The translations under genes and the position numbers were made by a program. Of a DNA stretch of 64,000 nucleotides, positions 8,641 to 16,801 are shown piece after piece (within the stretch, counting starts at the first letter, position 1; the number at the start of each line of letters is the position of its first letter). The notes under the pieces were generated by a model. That model was given only the letters and a program-made list of their open reading frames with translations, made no database searches and was not told where the DNA came from. Source of the DNA: Pseudonocardiaceae bacterium (GTDB lineage Bacteria > Actinomycetota > Actinomycetes > Mycobacteriales > Pseudonocardiaceae); the NCBI GenBank assembly GCA_009379845.1, contig WHSZ01000005.1, positions 1 through 64,000 of the forward strand, written 5' to 3'.

Positions 8641-8711
8641 AACCGTGAGAGGGTAGTGGGCCGGTATTGCGCGATAGAAGTCCCCCGGCCCCGACATGAG
8701 GAGGACTGCGG

Positions 8712-9299
8712 ATGTCACGGCCCTCAGTGCTGCGGCTGAGCCACGGAGTGACGGTGTGGCTGACCGGCCTGCCAGGCGCCGGGAAGTCGACCGTTGCCCG
8801 CACGGTCGCCTCCCTGGTAGGCGACGCGGTGGAAGTCGAAGTGCTGGACGGCGACGAGGTGCGCAAGACGATCTCCAGCGATCTCGGGTTTTCCCGCCAG
8901 GACCGCGACGAGCAGGGACGCCGGGTGGGATTCATCGCCGAACTGCTCGCCAGGCATCGCGTGCTCACGCTGGTGCCGGTGATCGCGCCCTACGCCGAGA
9001 CCCGTGCGGCGGTGCGGCAACACCACCAGCGGCGCGGAACGCCGTTCGTCGAGGTGCACGTCAGCACCGACCTGGAGGAATGCGTCCGCCGCGACCCCAA
9101 GGGGCTGTACGCGCGAGCGGCCGCCGGCGAGATCACCGGGCTGACCGGGGTGGACGACGTATACGAGCGGCCGGAGCACCCCGAGCTAAGACTGGACACC
9201 GCCGGGCTGGACGCCGAGACAGCCGCTCAGCAGGTCCTTCGACTGTTAGCCACGTCGGCGGGCGCCGACGTGGCTCGTGAGTCTTTTTCGGTGTTATAG
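8712..9299 (+). CDS. cysC: Adenylyl-sulfate kinase (APS kinase)
   Basis: A 195-residue kinase that phosphorylates adenosine 5'-phosphosulfate to PAPS. The Walker A motif 'GLPGAGKST' is at residues 19-27, followed by the APS kinase hallmarks 'DGDEVR', 'LGFSRQDRDEQGRR' and 'VIAPYAETR'. The length equals that of single-domain CysC proteins, and no ATP sulfurylase domain is attached. The gene is divergent from the sulfotransferase and the two probably share a promoter region, so the kinase looks dedicated to that enzyme rather than to assimilatory sulfate reduction. Confidence 0.93.
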   Translation: MSRPSVLRLSHGVTVWLTGLPGAGKSTVARTVASLVGDAVEVEVLDGDEVRKTISSDLGFSRQDRDEQGRRVGFIAELLARHRVLTLVPVIAPYAETRAAVRQHHQRRGTPFVEVHVSTDLEECVRRDPKGLYARAAAGEITGLTGVDDVYERPEHPELRLDTAGLDAETAAQQVLRLLATSAGADVARESFSVL

Positions 9300-9320
9300 C
9301 ACCCAAAAAGACTCACGAGC
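9274..9320. terminator. Long palindrome, bidirectional terminator; member of a dispersed repeat
   Basis: Sixteen-base arms GCTCGTGAGTCTTTTT (9274-9289) and AAAAAGACTCACGAGC (9305-9320) enclose a second small dyad (GGTG/CACC around TATA). It lies exactly between the convergent cysC and cebR-like genes and overlaps the end of both, with T-runs in the arms, so it can terminate transcription in both directions. A closely related but interrupted copy is at 59354-59433. Confidence 0.8.
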
Positions 9321-10347
9321 TTTCGCGGATGACGAGGTCGGTTGGCAGTAGTACCGACGGAGGCAGCGGGTCCTCGCCAGCCAGCTGGGCGAGCAATCGC
9401 CAGACGGTGGTACTACCAAGCTCCTCGATCGGCTGGCGCACCGTGGTCAGCTGCGGCGTCGCCGACGTGGCCAGCACCGAGTCGTCGAAGCCGACCACCG
9501 CCACATCGTCCGGGATGCGCCGCCCGTGGGCGAGCAACGTGCGCATCGCGCCGACCGCGATGATGTCCGCGGCCGCGAACACCCCGTCCAGATCGGGCTT
9601 GCGTTCGAGCAACTCGGCCATCGCGGTGGCCCCGCCCTGCACGGTGAAATCGCTGTGCACCTCTCCCCCCGCGACCAGGTTCGCCTCCGCGAGCCCCCGC
9701 CGCCAGCCGACCAGCCGGTCGATACCCACAGCCATATCCGACGGGCCCGCGATGGTGGCGATCCGCGTCCGCCCCGTTGAGATCAGGTGCCGCGCGGCGA
9801 GCAGGCCACCGGTGAAGTTGTCCGAGTCGACATACGGGACGTTGGCGCCGCTCAGCGGGCGCCCGACCACGACCACCGGCAACCCGGCGGCCACCAGCCG
9901 TTGTGGCAACGGATCGCGGCCGTGCAGGCTGACCACCAGCGCGCCGTCCACGTGCCCGCCACACAGGTAGTGCTCGAGCTGCTCGCCGTCGTCCTCCTGG
10001 TTCATTGTCAGCACCAGTTGACGCCGACTACCGCTCATCCCGGCGTAAATTCCGCGGAGCACGCCCGCGAAGAACGGATCACTGAACACCCGATCGCCGT
10101 GCTCGGACACCACCAGCGCGATCGAGTTGGTCCGCCTGCTCGCCAGGCTGCGGGCTGCCTCGTTCGGTACGTAGCCGAGACTCTCGATGGCGCGGTTCAC
10201 CGCACGGCGCGCCCGCTCGCTGACGCCAGGCGAATCATTGACAACCCGGGAGACGGTTGAGCGGGAAACTCCCGCTACCCGGGCAACCTCCTCCAGCGTC
10301 GGCGCGACACGTTCCTCGACGGCCGCCGCATCACCTGGTTCGGTCAT
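9313..10347 (-). CDS. cebR: LacI-family repressor, CebR-like
   Basis: A 344-residue LacI regulator: N-terminal helix-turn-helix and hinge ('TLEEVARVAGVSRSTVSRVV', 'GYVPNEAARSL') followed by a periplasmic-binding-protein-like sensor domain. The start ATG 10347 is the one that shares its first base with the beta-glucosidase stop (TGATG); the longer ORF start at 10482 lies inside that gene. It is last in the cebEFG-bglC operon. The operon's promoter contains TGGGAGCGCTCCCA, the sequence known to bind Streptomyces CebR and Thermobifida CelR. It is therefore expected to repress the operon until cellobiose or a similar beta-glucoside relieves it. Confidence 0.82.
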   Translation of the reverse strand: MTEPGDAAAVEERVAPTLEEVARVAGVSRSTVSRVVNDSPGVSERARRAVNRAIESLGYVPNEAARSLASRRTNSIALVVSEHGDRVFSDPFFAGVLRGIYAGMSGSRRQLVLTMNQEDDGEQLEHYLCGGHVDGALVVSLHGRDPLPQRLVAAGLPVVVVGRPLSGANVPYVDSDNFTGGLLAARHLISTGRTRIATIAGPSDMAVGIDRLVGWRRGLAEANLVAGGEVHSDFTVQGGATAMAELLERKPDLDGVFAAADIIAVGAMRTLLAHGRRIPDDVAVVGFDDSVLATSATPQLTTVRQPIEELGSTTVWRLLAQLAGEDPLPPSVLLPTDLVIRESS

Positions 10348-11768
10348 CACTCTCCCACCGCTCGCAGGCCGTTGCCGGCGATCACGCCCGAGTACCACAG
10401 CGCGCTCTGCTTCGGTGTCCGCCGCTGACTGGCGAAATCGACGTGCACCAAACCGAACCGTTTGGCATATCCTTCCGCCCACTCGAAGTTGTCCAGCAAC
10501 GACCAGTAAAAATAGCCGCGCAGGTCGACGTCGCGCTCGATGGCCGCGTGCGCCGCGCGTAAATGCGCGTCCAGAAAGCCGATCCGGTCGACGTCGTGCA
10601 CGATTCCGTCCGGCCCGGCTCTGTCCGGGTAAGCGGCACCGTTTTCGGTGATGTAGAGCGGAATCCGCGGATACTTCTCGTGCAGCGACACCAGCAGTTC
10701 GGTCAACCCCTCCGACGTTACCTCCCAGTCAACGTCGGTGCGCGGCAGGCCACGGCTCGGGAAGCTGACATGTTCGGCCCCAACCCACTCGGACGGCGGC
10801 CCGGAACGTTCGTCCGGCCGGCTGGACACGTGCAGATCCCGGTAGTAGTTCACTCCGAGCATATCTAGCGGTGCGGAAATCGTGCCGAGGTCGTCGGGCC
10901 GAACATGCTCGGCAAGGCCGAACGGCGCGAGGTCGGTGAGCACGTCGTCCGGGTAGCTGCCGAGCAACACCGGGGCGAGGAACATCCGGTTCTGCAAGCC
11001 GTCCACCTTCCGCGCCGTATCGAGATCGCCGGGATCACCGGGATCCGCGGCGTGCACCGGGAAGAGGTTGAGCGTCACGCCTGCGCTCGCGTGCGGCGCG
11101 TGCCGGCGGATCACGGCGGTGCCGAGGCCGTGCGCGAGCAGCAGGTGATGGGCGGCAGCCACCGCGGCTTCCGGTTCGGTCCGCCCGGGGGCGTGCCGGC
11201 CACGCGCGTAACCGAGGAACGCCGAGCACCAGGGCTCGTTCAACGTCGTCCAGTGCGGCACGCGATCACCCAGCCGCTGTAGCACCGTCTCGGCGTACTC
11301 GGCGAACCGGTAGGCGGTGTCCCGATTCACCCACCCGCCACGATCCTCGAGCACCTGCGGAAGGTCCCAGTGGTACAGCGTCGCACACGGCGTGATGTCG
11401 TGCCGGAGCAAGGTGTCCACCAGCCGCTGATAGAAGTCCATCCCCGCCGGGTTCGGCGCGCCGCCGTCCGGTCGCACCCTCGGCCACGCTATCGAGAACC
11501 GGTAGGCGCGCAACCCGAGATCGGTCATCAACCGGACGTCTTCGGCCATCCGCCGGTAGTGGTCGGCGCCCGGTTCACCCGTGTCCCCGTTCGTTACCGC
11601 ACCGGGCAGCCGGCAGAAGGTATCCCAGATGGACGGCGTGCGACCGTCCACAGTGGTGGCTCCCTCGATCTGAAACGCCGCCGTAGCCGCACCCCACACG
11701 AAACCGGGCGGGAACGGGAGCTCCGGCCGGGCCAGCGCGGGATCGGTTTCGTCAGGAAGTATGGACAC
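10347..11768 (-). CDS. bglC: Beta-glucosidase, glycoside hydrolase family 1
   Basis: A 473-residue GH1 enzyme with the acid/base glutamate in 'TTLNEPW' (E178) and the nucleophile in 'YITENG' (E375). The N-terminal GH1 signature 'FVWGAATAAFQIEG' is also present. Full length and no signal peptide, so it acts in the cytoplasm, splitting imported cellobiose or cello-oligosaccharides into glucose. It lies 2 bp after cebG and its stop overlaps the cebR-like start, so all are one transcript. The same order of transporter plus intracellular beta-glucosidase is seen in Streptomyces ceb operons. Confidence 0.93.
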   Translation of the reverse strand: MSILPDETDPALARPELPFPPGFVWGAATAAFQIEGATTVDGRTPSIWDTFCRLPGAVTNGDTGEPGADHYRRMAEDVRLMTDLGLRAYRFSIAWPRVRPDGGAPNPAGMDFYQRLVDTLLRHDITPCATLYHWDLPQVLEDRGGWVNRDTAYRFAEYAETVLQRLGDRVPHWTTLNEPWCSAFLGYARGRHAPGRTEPEAAVAAAHHLLLAHGLGTAVIRRHAPHASAGVTLNLFPVHAADPGDPGDLDTARKVDGLQNRMFLAPVLLGSYPDDVLTDLAPFGLAEHVRPDDLGTISAPLDMLGVNYYRDLHVSSRPDERSGPPSEWVGAEHVSFPSRGLPRTDVDWEVTSEGLTELLVSLHEKYPRIPLYITENGAAYPDRAGPDGIVHDVDRIGFLDAHLRAAHAAIERDVDLRGYFYWSLLDNFEWAEGYAKRFGLVHVDFASQRRTPKQSALWYSGVIAGNGLRAVGE

Positions 11769-11770
11769 GG

Positions 11771-12649
11771 CTATCCCTTCACAGCGCCTTGCATGATCCC
11801 GGCTACGAACTGCCGGCCGAGTACGATGAACACGATCAGAACCGGAATGGTGGCCAGGGTCGTTCCGGCCAGCACGAGTGAGTAGTCGACGAAATAGCCG
11901 CTCTGCAGTTTCTCGAGGGCAACCTGAATCGTGGGGTTATCCGCGTTCAGCACCACCAGCGGCCAGAGGAAATCGTTCCACGACGTCATGAACGTGAACA
12001 TGGCCAGAAACGCCGCCGCCGGCCGTACCGCGGGCAGGCAGACGTGCCAGAACACCCTGATCATGCTGCAGCCGTCCACCCGTGCCGCTTCGATCAATTC
12101 GTACGGCACGGCCTGCACGGTGTACTGGCGCATCCAGAACACCCCGATCGCGGTAACCAGGTTCGGCACGATCACCGCCTGCAATTGGTTCGCCCAGCCG
12201 AACTCGGACATCGCCATGTAGAGCGGAATGATGCCGAGCTGGGTCGGCACCGCGAGGGTGGCCACCACGAACACGAACAAGACGTTGCGGCCACGAAAGC
12301 GGAGCTTGGCGAACGCGAATCCGGCCAACGTGGAAAAGAACACCGTGGAGAACGCCACCGTGCTGGAAACGAGCACGCTGTTGCCGAGCGCTTTCCAGAA
12401 CGGCGACAGCTCGAAGGCCCGCTGCGCGTTGGCCAGGAAGTTCCCGCCGGGAATGAGCGGCGGTATCCGTTCGGTGAGCATCGAGTTGTCCCGGCTTGCC
12501 ACCAGGAATGACCAGTAAAACGGGAAAGCCGAACCGAGCACGAAGGCGATGAGCAGCCCGTAGATCCAGAAACTCGCCCGCCCCAGCCGACCGCCGGCGC
12601 CGTTACCCGCTCGCGCGCGTCGCGGGAAGGGCAATCCGATCGTCGTCAT
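11771..12649 (-). CDS. cebG: Sugar ABC transporter permease, MalG/CebG type
   Basis: A 292-residue inner-membrane permease with six hydrophobic segments and the EAA loop 'EAARVDGCSMIRVFWHVCLP', which docks the ATPase. The C-terminus is typical of the CUT1 family MalG branch. The start ATG 12649 overlaps the cebF stop (ATGA); the ORF-track start at 12733 lies within cebF. No ATPase is encoded in the operon. CUT1 systems of actinomycetes usually share the MsiK ATPase encoded elsewhere, so this is expected here too. Confidence 0.9.
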   Translation of the reverse strand: MTTIGLPFPRRARAGNGAGGRLGRASFWIYGLLIAFVLGSAFPFYWSFLVASRDNSMLTERIPPLIPGGNFLANAQRAFELSPFWKALGNSVLVSSTVAFSTVFFSTLAGFAFAKLRFRGRNVLFVFVVATLAVPTQLGIIPLYMAMSEFGWANQLQAVIVPNLVTAIGVFWMRQYTVQAVPYELIEAARVDGCSMIRVFWHVCLPAVRPAAAFLAMFTFMTSWNDFLWPLVVLNADNPTIQVALEKLQSGYFVDYSLVLAGTTLATIPVLIVFIVLGRQFVAGIMQGAVKG

Positions 12650-13653
12650 TGTTCCTCCCCGGTTGACGCGAGCCGCCGGGTGAGTGCGAAATTGATCAGT
12701 GCGACGAGAATGATGATCACGAAGAGCGCCCATGCGATCGCAGACGCGTAGCCGAAGTCCTGATCCTCGAACGCCGATTGGTACATGTACAGCGTGATCG
12801 TCTGGAACTGGTTGGTCGAACCCCCGTTGTTCGAACCTGGCATCGCGTCGAACAGCTTTGGCTCGGTGAATATCTGCAGGCCACCGATCGTCGACGTGAC
12901 CACGACAAAGATCAGTGTCGGGCGCAGCAACGGCAGGGTGATGCTGAAGAACCGCCGGATGGCCCCCGCTCCGTCCACGATCGCGGCCTCGTACAACTCC
13001 TTCGGAATCGCGTGCATGGCGGCCAGCACGATCAGCGCGTTATAACCGGTCCACCGCCAGTTCACCATCACAGCGATCGCCACGTGGCTGGCGAACCGGT
13101 TGGCCTGCCAGTCGATCCTTTCCAGCCCGAACGTTTCCAGGATCCCGTTCACCAGGCCGAATTTCGGCCCGAACAGGTTGGCGAAGATGATGCCGAGCGC
13201 AACGAGGCTGGCCACGTACGGCATTAGAATGCCCACCCGCCAACCGGTTGGTCCACGCAGCCGGGTGTTGAGCATCGCGGCGAGCAATATCGCGATGATG
13301 ATCTGGGGAATGCTGGAGAGCAGGAAGATGCTGACGGTGTTGACCAGCGTCCGCCAGAACTGCGGATCGCTGAACAGCAGCACGTAGTTTTCCAGCCCGA
13401 CGAACGACGGGCTGTCCTCGATCAATTCCCAGTCGAACAGCGATACGTAGGCCGTGTACAGCAGCGGGAACAGCCCGACGATGCCGAAAATAATGAAGAA
13501 CGGGGCGACATAGAGATACGGGGAATACTTGAAATCCCACCGGGAGAGCCGATCCCGAAACGAGATCCCTGGCGGTGGCACTCGCCCACCGGAGACACGC
13601 TGTGCGGCGGACTCTTGCTTGCCGCTGCTCGCAGTGTCGAGATCGGCGGTCAC
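12646..13653 (-). CDS. cebF: Sugar ABC transporter permease, MalF/CebF type
   Basis: A 335-residue CUT1 permease with about six membrane segments, a cytoplasmic N-terminal extension of about 35 residues and the EAA loop 'YEAAIVDGAGAIRRFFSITL'. It pairs with CebG to form the transmembrane channel. GTG 13653 was chosen because it is preceded by GGGGAGGTTCAG; the longer ORF start at 13698 would run into the intergenic stem-loop. It is separated from cebE by a 71-nt gap holding a perfect palindrome. Confidence 0.88.
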   Translation of the reverse strand: MTADLDTASSGKQESAAQRVSGGRVPPPGISFRDRLSRWDFKYSPYLYVAPFFIIFGIVGLFPLLYTAYVSLFDWELIEDSPSFVGLENYVLLFSDPQFWRTLVNTVSIFLLSSIPQIIIAILLAAMLNTRLRGPTGWRVGILMPYVASLVALGIIFANLFGPKFGLVNGILETFGLERIDWQANRFASHVAIAVMVNWRWTGYNALIVLAAMHAIPKELYEAAIVDGAGAIRRFFSITLPLLRPTLIFVVVTSTIGGLQIFTEPKLFDAMPGSNNGGSTNQFQTITLYMYQSAFEDQDFGYASAIAWALFVIIILVALINFALTRRLASTGEEQ

Positions 13654-13682
13654 CTGAACCTCCCCTCTGCCGGATACTGCCC

Positions 13683-13716
13683 GGTGCGGGACGGGCACGC
13701 GTGCCCGTCCCGCACC
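13683..13716 (-). terminator. Perfect 34-nt intercistronic palindrome between cebE and cebF
   Basis: GGTGCGGGACGGGCACG is followed directly by its exact complement CGTGCCCGTCCCGCACC. In RNA this forms a very stable hairpin immediately after the cebE stop. Such stem-loops after binding-protein genes protect the upstream mRNA and let only part of the transcription pass on. They keep the binding protein more abundant than the permeases. No U-tract follows, so partial attenuation or mRNA stabilisation is more likely than full termination. Confidence 0.75.
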
Positions 13717-13724
13717 CCTCCCCC

Positions 13725-15020
13725 TTACCTCGCGATCTTCTCGGCGTCCGCGACGACCTTGTCCCAGGCCTGTTGCGGCGGCGTCCCTTGCTCGACGGAC
13801 GCCAGCGCCGGGGCGATCACGTTTTCCTGGATTTTCCCGTCACCCGGGCCCTTGTACTGCGCCTCGGTCACCTTCCGGGCTTGGTCCGCGAACAGCTGCC
13901 CCATCTTGACCCCACCGAAGTATTCGCTTGTGGTGTCCAGCAATTCCTTCGATTCGAGCGCCTTCACCTGACTCGGGAACGTGCCCTTCGCCAGGAACGC
14001 CTTCATCTGCTGTTCCGGCGCGGTCAGCCAAGCGGCCAACGCGGCGGCTTCCTCGGGGTGCTCGCTCTGCTGCGGAACGGTAAGGAACGAGCCACCCCAG
14101 TTACCGCCACCGCCGGGGAACGCGTCGGTTACCGCCCAGTTGCCGTTGTTCCCCGGTCCGGCGCTCTCCTCGACAACGCCGAGCATCCAGGACGGGCAGG
14201 TCTTGGTAGCGAACGAACCGGACTTGAAGCCACTGGTCCATTCGTTACTGAAGGCGACGAGTCCCGCCGACTGCCCGCGATCAACGGCCGCGGTGACCTG
14301 CTGCCAGTTCTGCCTGATCCGCGGGTTGGTTTCGATCGTGAGCTTGTCGTCCCGGTTGAAGTACCCGACATCCAGCTGGTTCTGCATGGCGTTGAAGATC
14401 TGCGCGGACGAATCGAACCAGGCAACCTTGTCCGTTGCCCGCACGAACTTATCGCCTGCCGCGAAGTAGCTGTCCCATGTCTCGAACAACGGCTTGACGG
14501 CCTCCGGGTCGGAGGGCAATCCGGCCGCCTTGAACAGATCCTTGCGGTAGCACATAGCCAGCGGACCGATGTCCGTGCCATATCCGATCAAGCTGCCGTC
14601 CTTGGCCTTTCCGGCCTGATATTTCCAGTCCAGCCATCGATCGGCCGTCACGTTCTTCGGCCCGATCTCCTCGAGGTTGTGGAACAGGCTCGACTTCGCG
14701 AGCACGTCGGAGATGTGCCCCTCTTCAACGGCTTGAACGTCGTCCAACCCGGATCCGGAGCCCAGTTTGGTGAACAGGGTCTGGTGATACGGCCCGCCCT
14801 CACCGGTCTTGTGGTGGGTGATCTTGATGTTCGGGTGCGCGGCCTCGTACTCGGTGAGCAGTTTCTCGTACCCGAATTCGGTGAACGTCCCGATAGTGAG
14901 CTCGATCTGCCCGCCATTTTCGGCCGAGTCGCCGCCGGAACCTCCACAGGCGGCCACGAGCATGGTGGCCCCGGCCAACGCCGCCGTGCGGGTGAATACC
15001 CGTCTTCGCTGTTGTCGCAC
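13725..15020 (-). CDS. cebE: Extracellular sugar-binding lipoprotein, CebE type
   Basis: A 431-residue ABC solute-binding protein of the CUT1 family. It has a Tat/Sec-like basic start ('MRQQRRRVFTRT'), a hydrophobic core and a lipobox 'MLVAAC' with the lipidated Cys at residue 25. The mature part has the fold-typical 'SGLDDVQAVEEGH' and 'PEEAAALAAWLTAPEQQ' signatures. It is the first gene behind a CebR operator at 15067-15082. The predicted ligand is cellobiose or cello-oligosaccharides, from the operator and the GH1 gene rather than from binding residues. Confidence 0.9.
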   Translation of the reverse strand: MRQQRRRVFTRTAALAGATMLVAACGGSGGDSAENGGQIELTIGTFTEFGYEKLLTEYEAAHPNIKITHHKTGEGGPYHQTLFTKLGSGSGLDDVQAVEEGHISDVLAKSSLFHNLEEIGPKNVTADRWLDWKYQAGKAKDGSLIGYGTDIGPLAMCYRKDLFKAAGLPSDPEAVKPLFETWDSYFAAGDKFVRATDKVAWFDSSAQIFNAMQNQLDVGYFNRDDKLTIETNPRIRQNWQQVTAAVDRGQSAGLVAFSNEWTSGFKSGSFATKTCPSWMLGVVEESAGPGNNGNWAVTDAFPGGGGNWGGSFLTVPQQSEHPEEAAALAAWLTAPEQQMKAFLAKGTFPSQVKALESKELLDTTSEYFGGVKMGQLFADQARKVTEAQYKGPGDGKIQENVIAPALASVEQGTPPQQAWDKVVADAEKIAR

Positions 15021-15066
15021 TGAAACCCCTCATTGGGTCGTCATGGATACGGAGCGATCGCGTTGA

Positions 15067-15082
15067 TTGGGAGCGCTCCCAA
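15067..15082. promoter_or_regulatory. CebR operator upstream of cebE
   Basis: TTGGGAGCGCTCCCAA is a perfect palindrome containing the 14-bp CebR/CelR consensus TGGGAGCGCTCCCA. It lies 47 bp before the cebE start on the minus strand, the usual place for a repressor site over the promoter. Confidence 0.9.
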
Positions 15083-15186
15083 CATAGAGAGTGTGATCCT
15101 GGCCATCACGGGTGTCAAGAAGCCGTTTTCGTGCGTTATCTGCGCTGGCAAAACGGCAAACTCGGCGAAATCGGCCTCGTCGAATT

Positions 15187-15200
15187 GGGGAGCGCTCTCA
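15187..15200. promoter_or_regulatory. Second, imperfect CebR-like site
   Basis: GGGGAGCGCTCTCA differs from the 14-bp CebR consensus at two positions. It lies 105 bp from the perfect operator and upstream of the abiE genes. It could be a weak auxiliary operator (DNA looping) or chance similarity. Confidence 0.4.
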
Positions 15201-15230
15201 TCAACGATGATTCAGGATGGAGGAAATCGC

Positions 15231-15253
15231 ACACAGAAGATGTCCTTCTGTGT
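15231..15253. promoter_or_regulatory. Inverted repeat upstream of abiEi, likely antitoxin operator
   Basis: ACACAGAAG (15231-15239), spacer ATGTC, CTTCTGTGT (15245-15253) form a perfect nine-base dyad, 45 bp before the abiEi start. AbiEi antitoxins repress their own operon by binding inverted repeats in the promoter, so this dyad is the best operator candidate. A TACACT-like -10 overlaps its right side. Confidence 0.55.
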
Positions 15254-15298
15254 ACACTTTCCTGCGAACCGTCAGCACGATGCCAGGAGGTGAACGCG

Positions 15299-15880
15299 GT
15301 GGGTATGCCCGACGGTCTGCCAAACACTTTCACCCACCGGGAAGCCGAGCAGCGAGGCGTGTCCGACCGGCGGCTGTACGCGTTGCGCGACGCCGGTGCT
15401 GTCGAGCCGATCGGGCGTGGTTTGTATCGTCGTGCGGACGCCAGCGAGCTTGCAGATGTCGATCTGCTGGAGATCGCCTTCCGGGCACCCGAGGCAATAC
15501 TGTGCCTGGCCAGCGCGTTGGCTAGGCACGGTTTAACCGATCTCATCCCGCCGGCGATCGACGTCGCTCTCCCTCGTGGTCGACGCCGGCCAGCCACTCA
15601 GGCGACGGTTTCCTGGCATGTGTTCGCACGGGAAACCTTCCACATCGGGCGCGACGATCTTCCCGTGGATGCGCAGACTTCGATCGGGATCTACGACGCA
15701 CAACGCTGCATCATCGACGCCTTTCGGCTACGGCATCGGGAAGGCCCGGAACTGGCGCACACGGCGCTACGCCGTTGGCTGACTCGTCCTGGTGCGCAAC
15801 CGGCGAGCCTGCTGGATATGGCGCGCCAGTTTCCGCGTGCCGAACCCGCGTTGCGGAAAGCATTGGAAATACTGCTGTGA
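15299..15880 (+). CDS. abiEi: AbiEi-type antitoxin, type IV toxin-antitoxin
   Basis: A 193-residue protein with an N-terminal winged helix ('FTHREAEQRGVSDRRLYALR', 'RGLYRR') and the AbiEi C-terminal domain ('CLASALARHGLTD', 'ISIYDAQRCIIDAFRLR'-like core). AbiEi proteins repress their own operon and counter the nucleotidyltransferase toxin. GTG 15299 was chosen because AGGAGG sits eight bases upstream; the ORF-track start at 15131 would cross the operator dyad. The stop overlaps the GTG of the toxin gene, the usual AbiE arrangement. Confidence 0.82.
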   Translation: MGMPDGLPNTFTHREAEQRGVSDRRLYALRDAGAVEPIGRGLYRRADASELADVDLLEIAFRAPEAILCLASALARHGLTDLIPPAIDVALPRGRRRPATQATVSWHVFARETFHIGRDDLPVDAQTSIGIYDAQRCIIDAFRLRHREGPELAHTALRRWLTRPGAQPASLLDMARQFPRAEPALRKALEILL

Positions 15881-16776
15881 GCCGTTCTCGGCCAACCCGA
15901 GCCACCCTGGCGGGTCGGCGTTACCTTGATCTGCAGAACCTCGCGCGTCGCACCCAACGGCCGACCGACGAGCTTCTGCAGCTCTATGCCCTGGAAGGCT
16001 TCCTCGCGCGGCTGACGGTGTCCCCGTTCGCCGATCAACTTGTTCTCAAAGGCGGCGTACTTATGGCTGCCTTCGATGCACGCCGGCCTACCAGGGATGT
16101 AGATCTCCAAGCGCAATCGATGTCCAACGGCGTGGACGAGGTGCTCTCGGTAGCCTGTGCCATCGCCGCGATCAAGCTCGAGGACGGGCTCGACTTCGAC
16201 ACCGAATCCGCCGCCGCGGACACCATTCGTGACGAGGACACCTACAGCGGAGTTCGGGTCACGATCCCGGGATCGTTAGCCACCGCTCGGCTCACACTCC
16301 ATGTTGATCTCAACGTCGGTGATCCCGTCCATCCCGCCCCGGAACGGGTAGCCCTTCCCCGGCTGCTCGACGGCCCGCCCATCGAGCTGATCGGGTACCC
16401 GCTCCCCATGGTGCTTGCGGAAAAGATCGTGACCGCCGTCGAACGCGGTGAAGCGAACACCCGATGGCGCGACTTCGCCGACATCTATCTGATCGCCGGA
16501 CAGCACACCATCAAGGCCAGCGATCTCACCGATGCGATCACGACCGTCGCTGCCTATCGCGACGTTGTCGTCGCACCGCTTCGCGGATCACTGCCCCGAT
16601 ATGCCGAGCTCGCGCAGTCCCGATGGGCGGCCTGGCGCCGGCGGCAACGCCTCGACGCCCTGTTACCCACCCGATTCGCGGACGTTCTCGAGACCGCTAC
16701 CGCGCTCGCCGATCCGATCCTGAGCGACGCCAATACCGGCGCCGAGTGGCATCCCGCGGCCCGTGAGTGGCGCTAG
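15877..16776 (+). CDS. abiEii: AbiEii-type nucleotidyltransferase toxin
   Basis: A 299-residue protein with the DUF1814/AbiEii nucleotidyltransferase motifs: 'LVLKGGVLMAAF' (GG motif), 'RPTRDVDLQA' (DxD metal site) and 'RWRDFADIYLI' (the K/R-D-x-x-D motif near the C-terminus). AbiEii toxins transfer nucleotides to target RNAs and stop growth, giving abortive infection. The start is GTG 15877 overlapping the antitoxin stop (GTGA); the ORF-track start at 15775 is inside abiEi. All catalytic motifs look intact. Confidence 0.82.
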   Translation: MSRSRPTRATLAGRRYLDLQNLARRTQRPTDELLQLYALEGFLARLTVSPFADQLVLKGGVLMAAFDARRPTRDVDLQAQSMSNGVDEVLSVACAIAAIKLEDGLDFDTESAAADTIRDEDTYSGVRVTIPGSLATARLTLHVDLNVGDPVHPAPERVALPRLLDGPPIELIGYPLPMVLAEKIVTAVERGEANTRWRDFADIYLIAGQHTIKASDLTDAITTVAAYRDVVVAPLRGSLPRYAELAQSRWAAWRRRQRLDALLPTRFADVLETATALADPILSDANTGAEWHPAAREWR

Positions 16777-16801
16777 GGCATCTGAACAGCGGATTACACA
16801 G

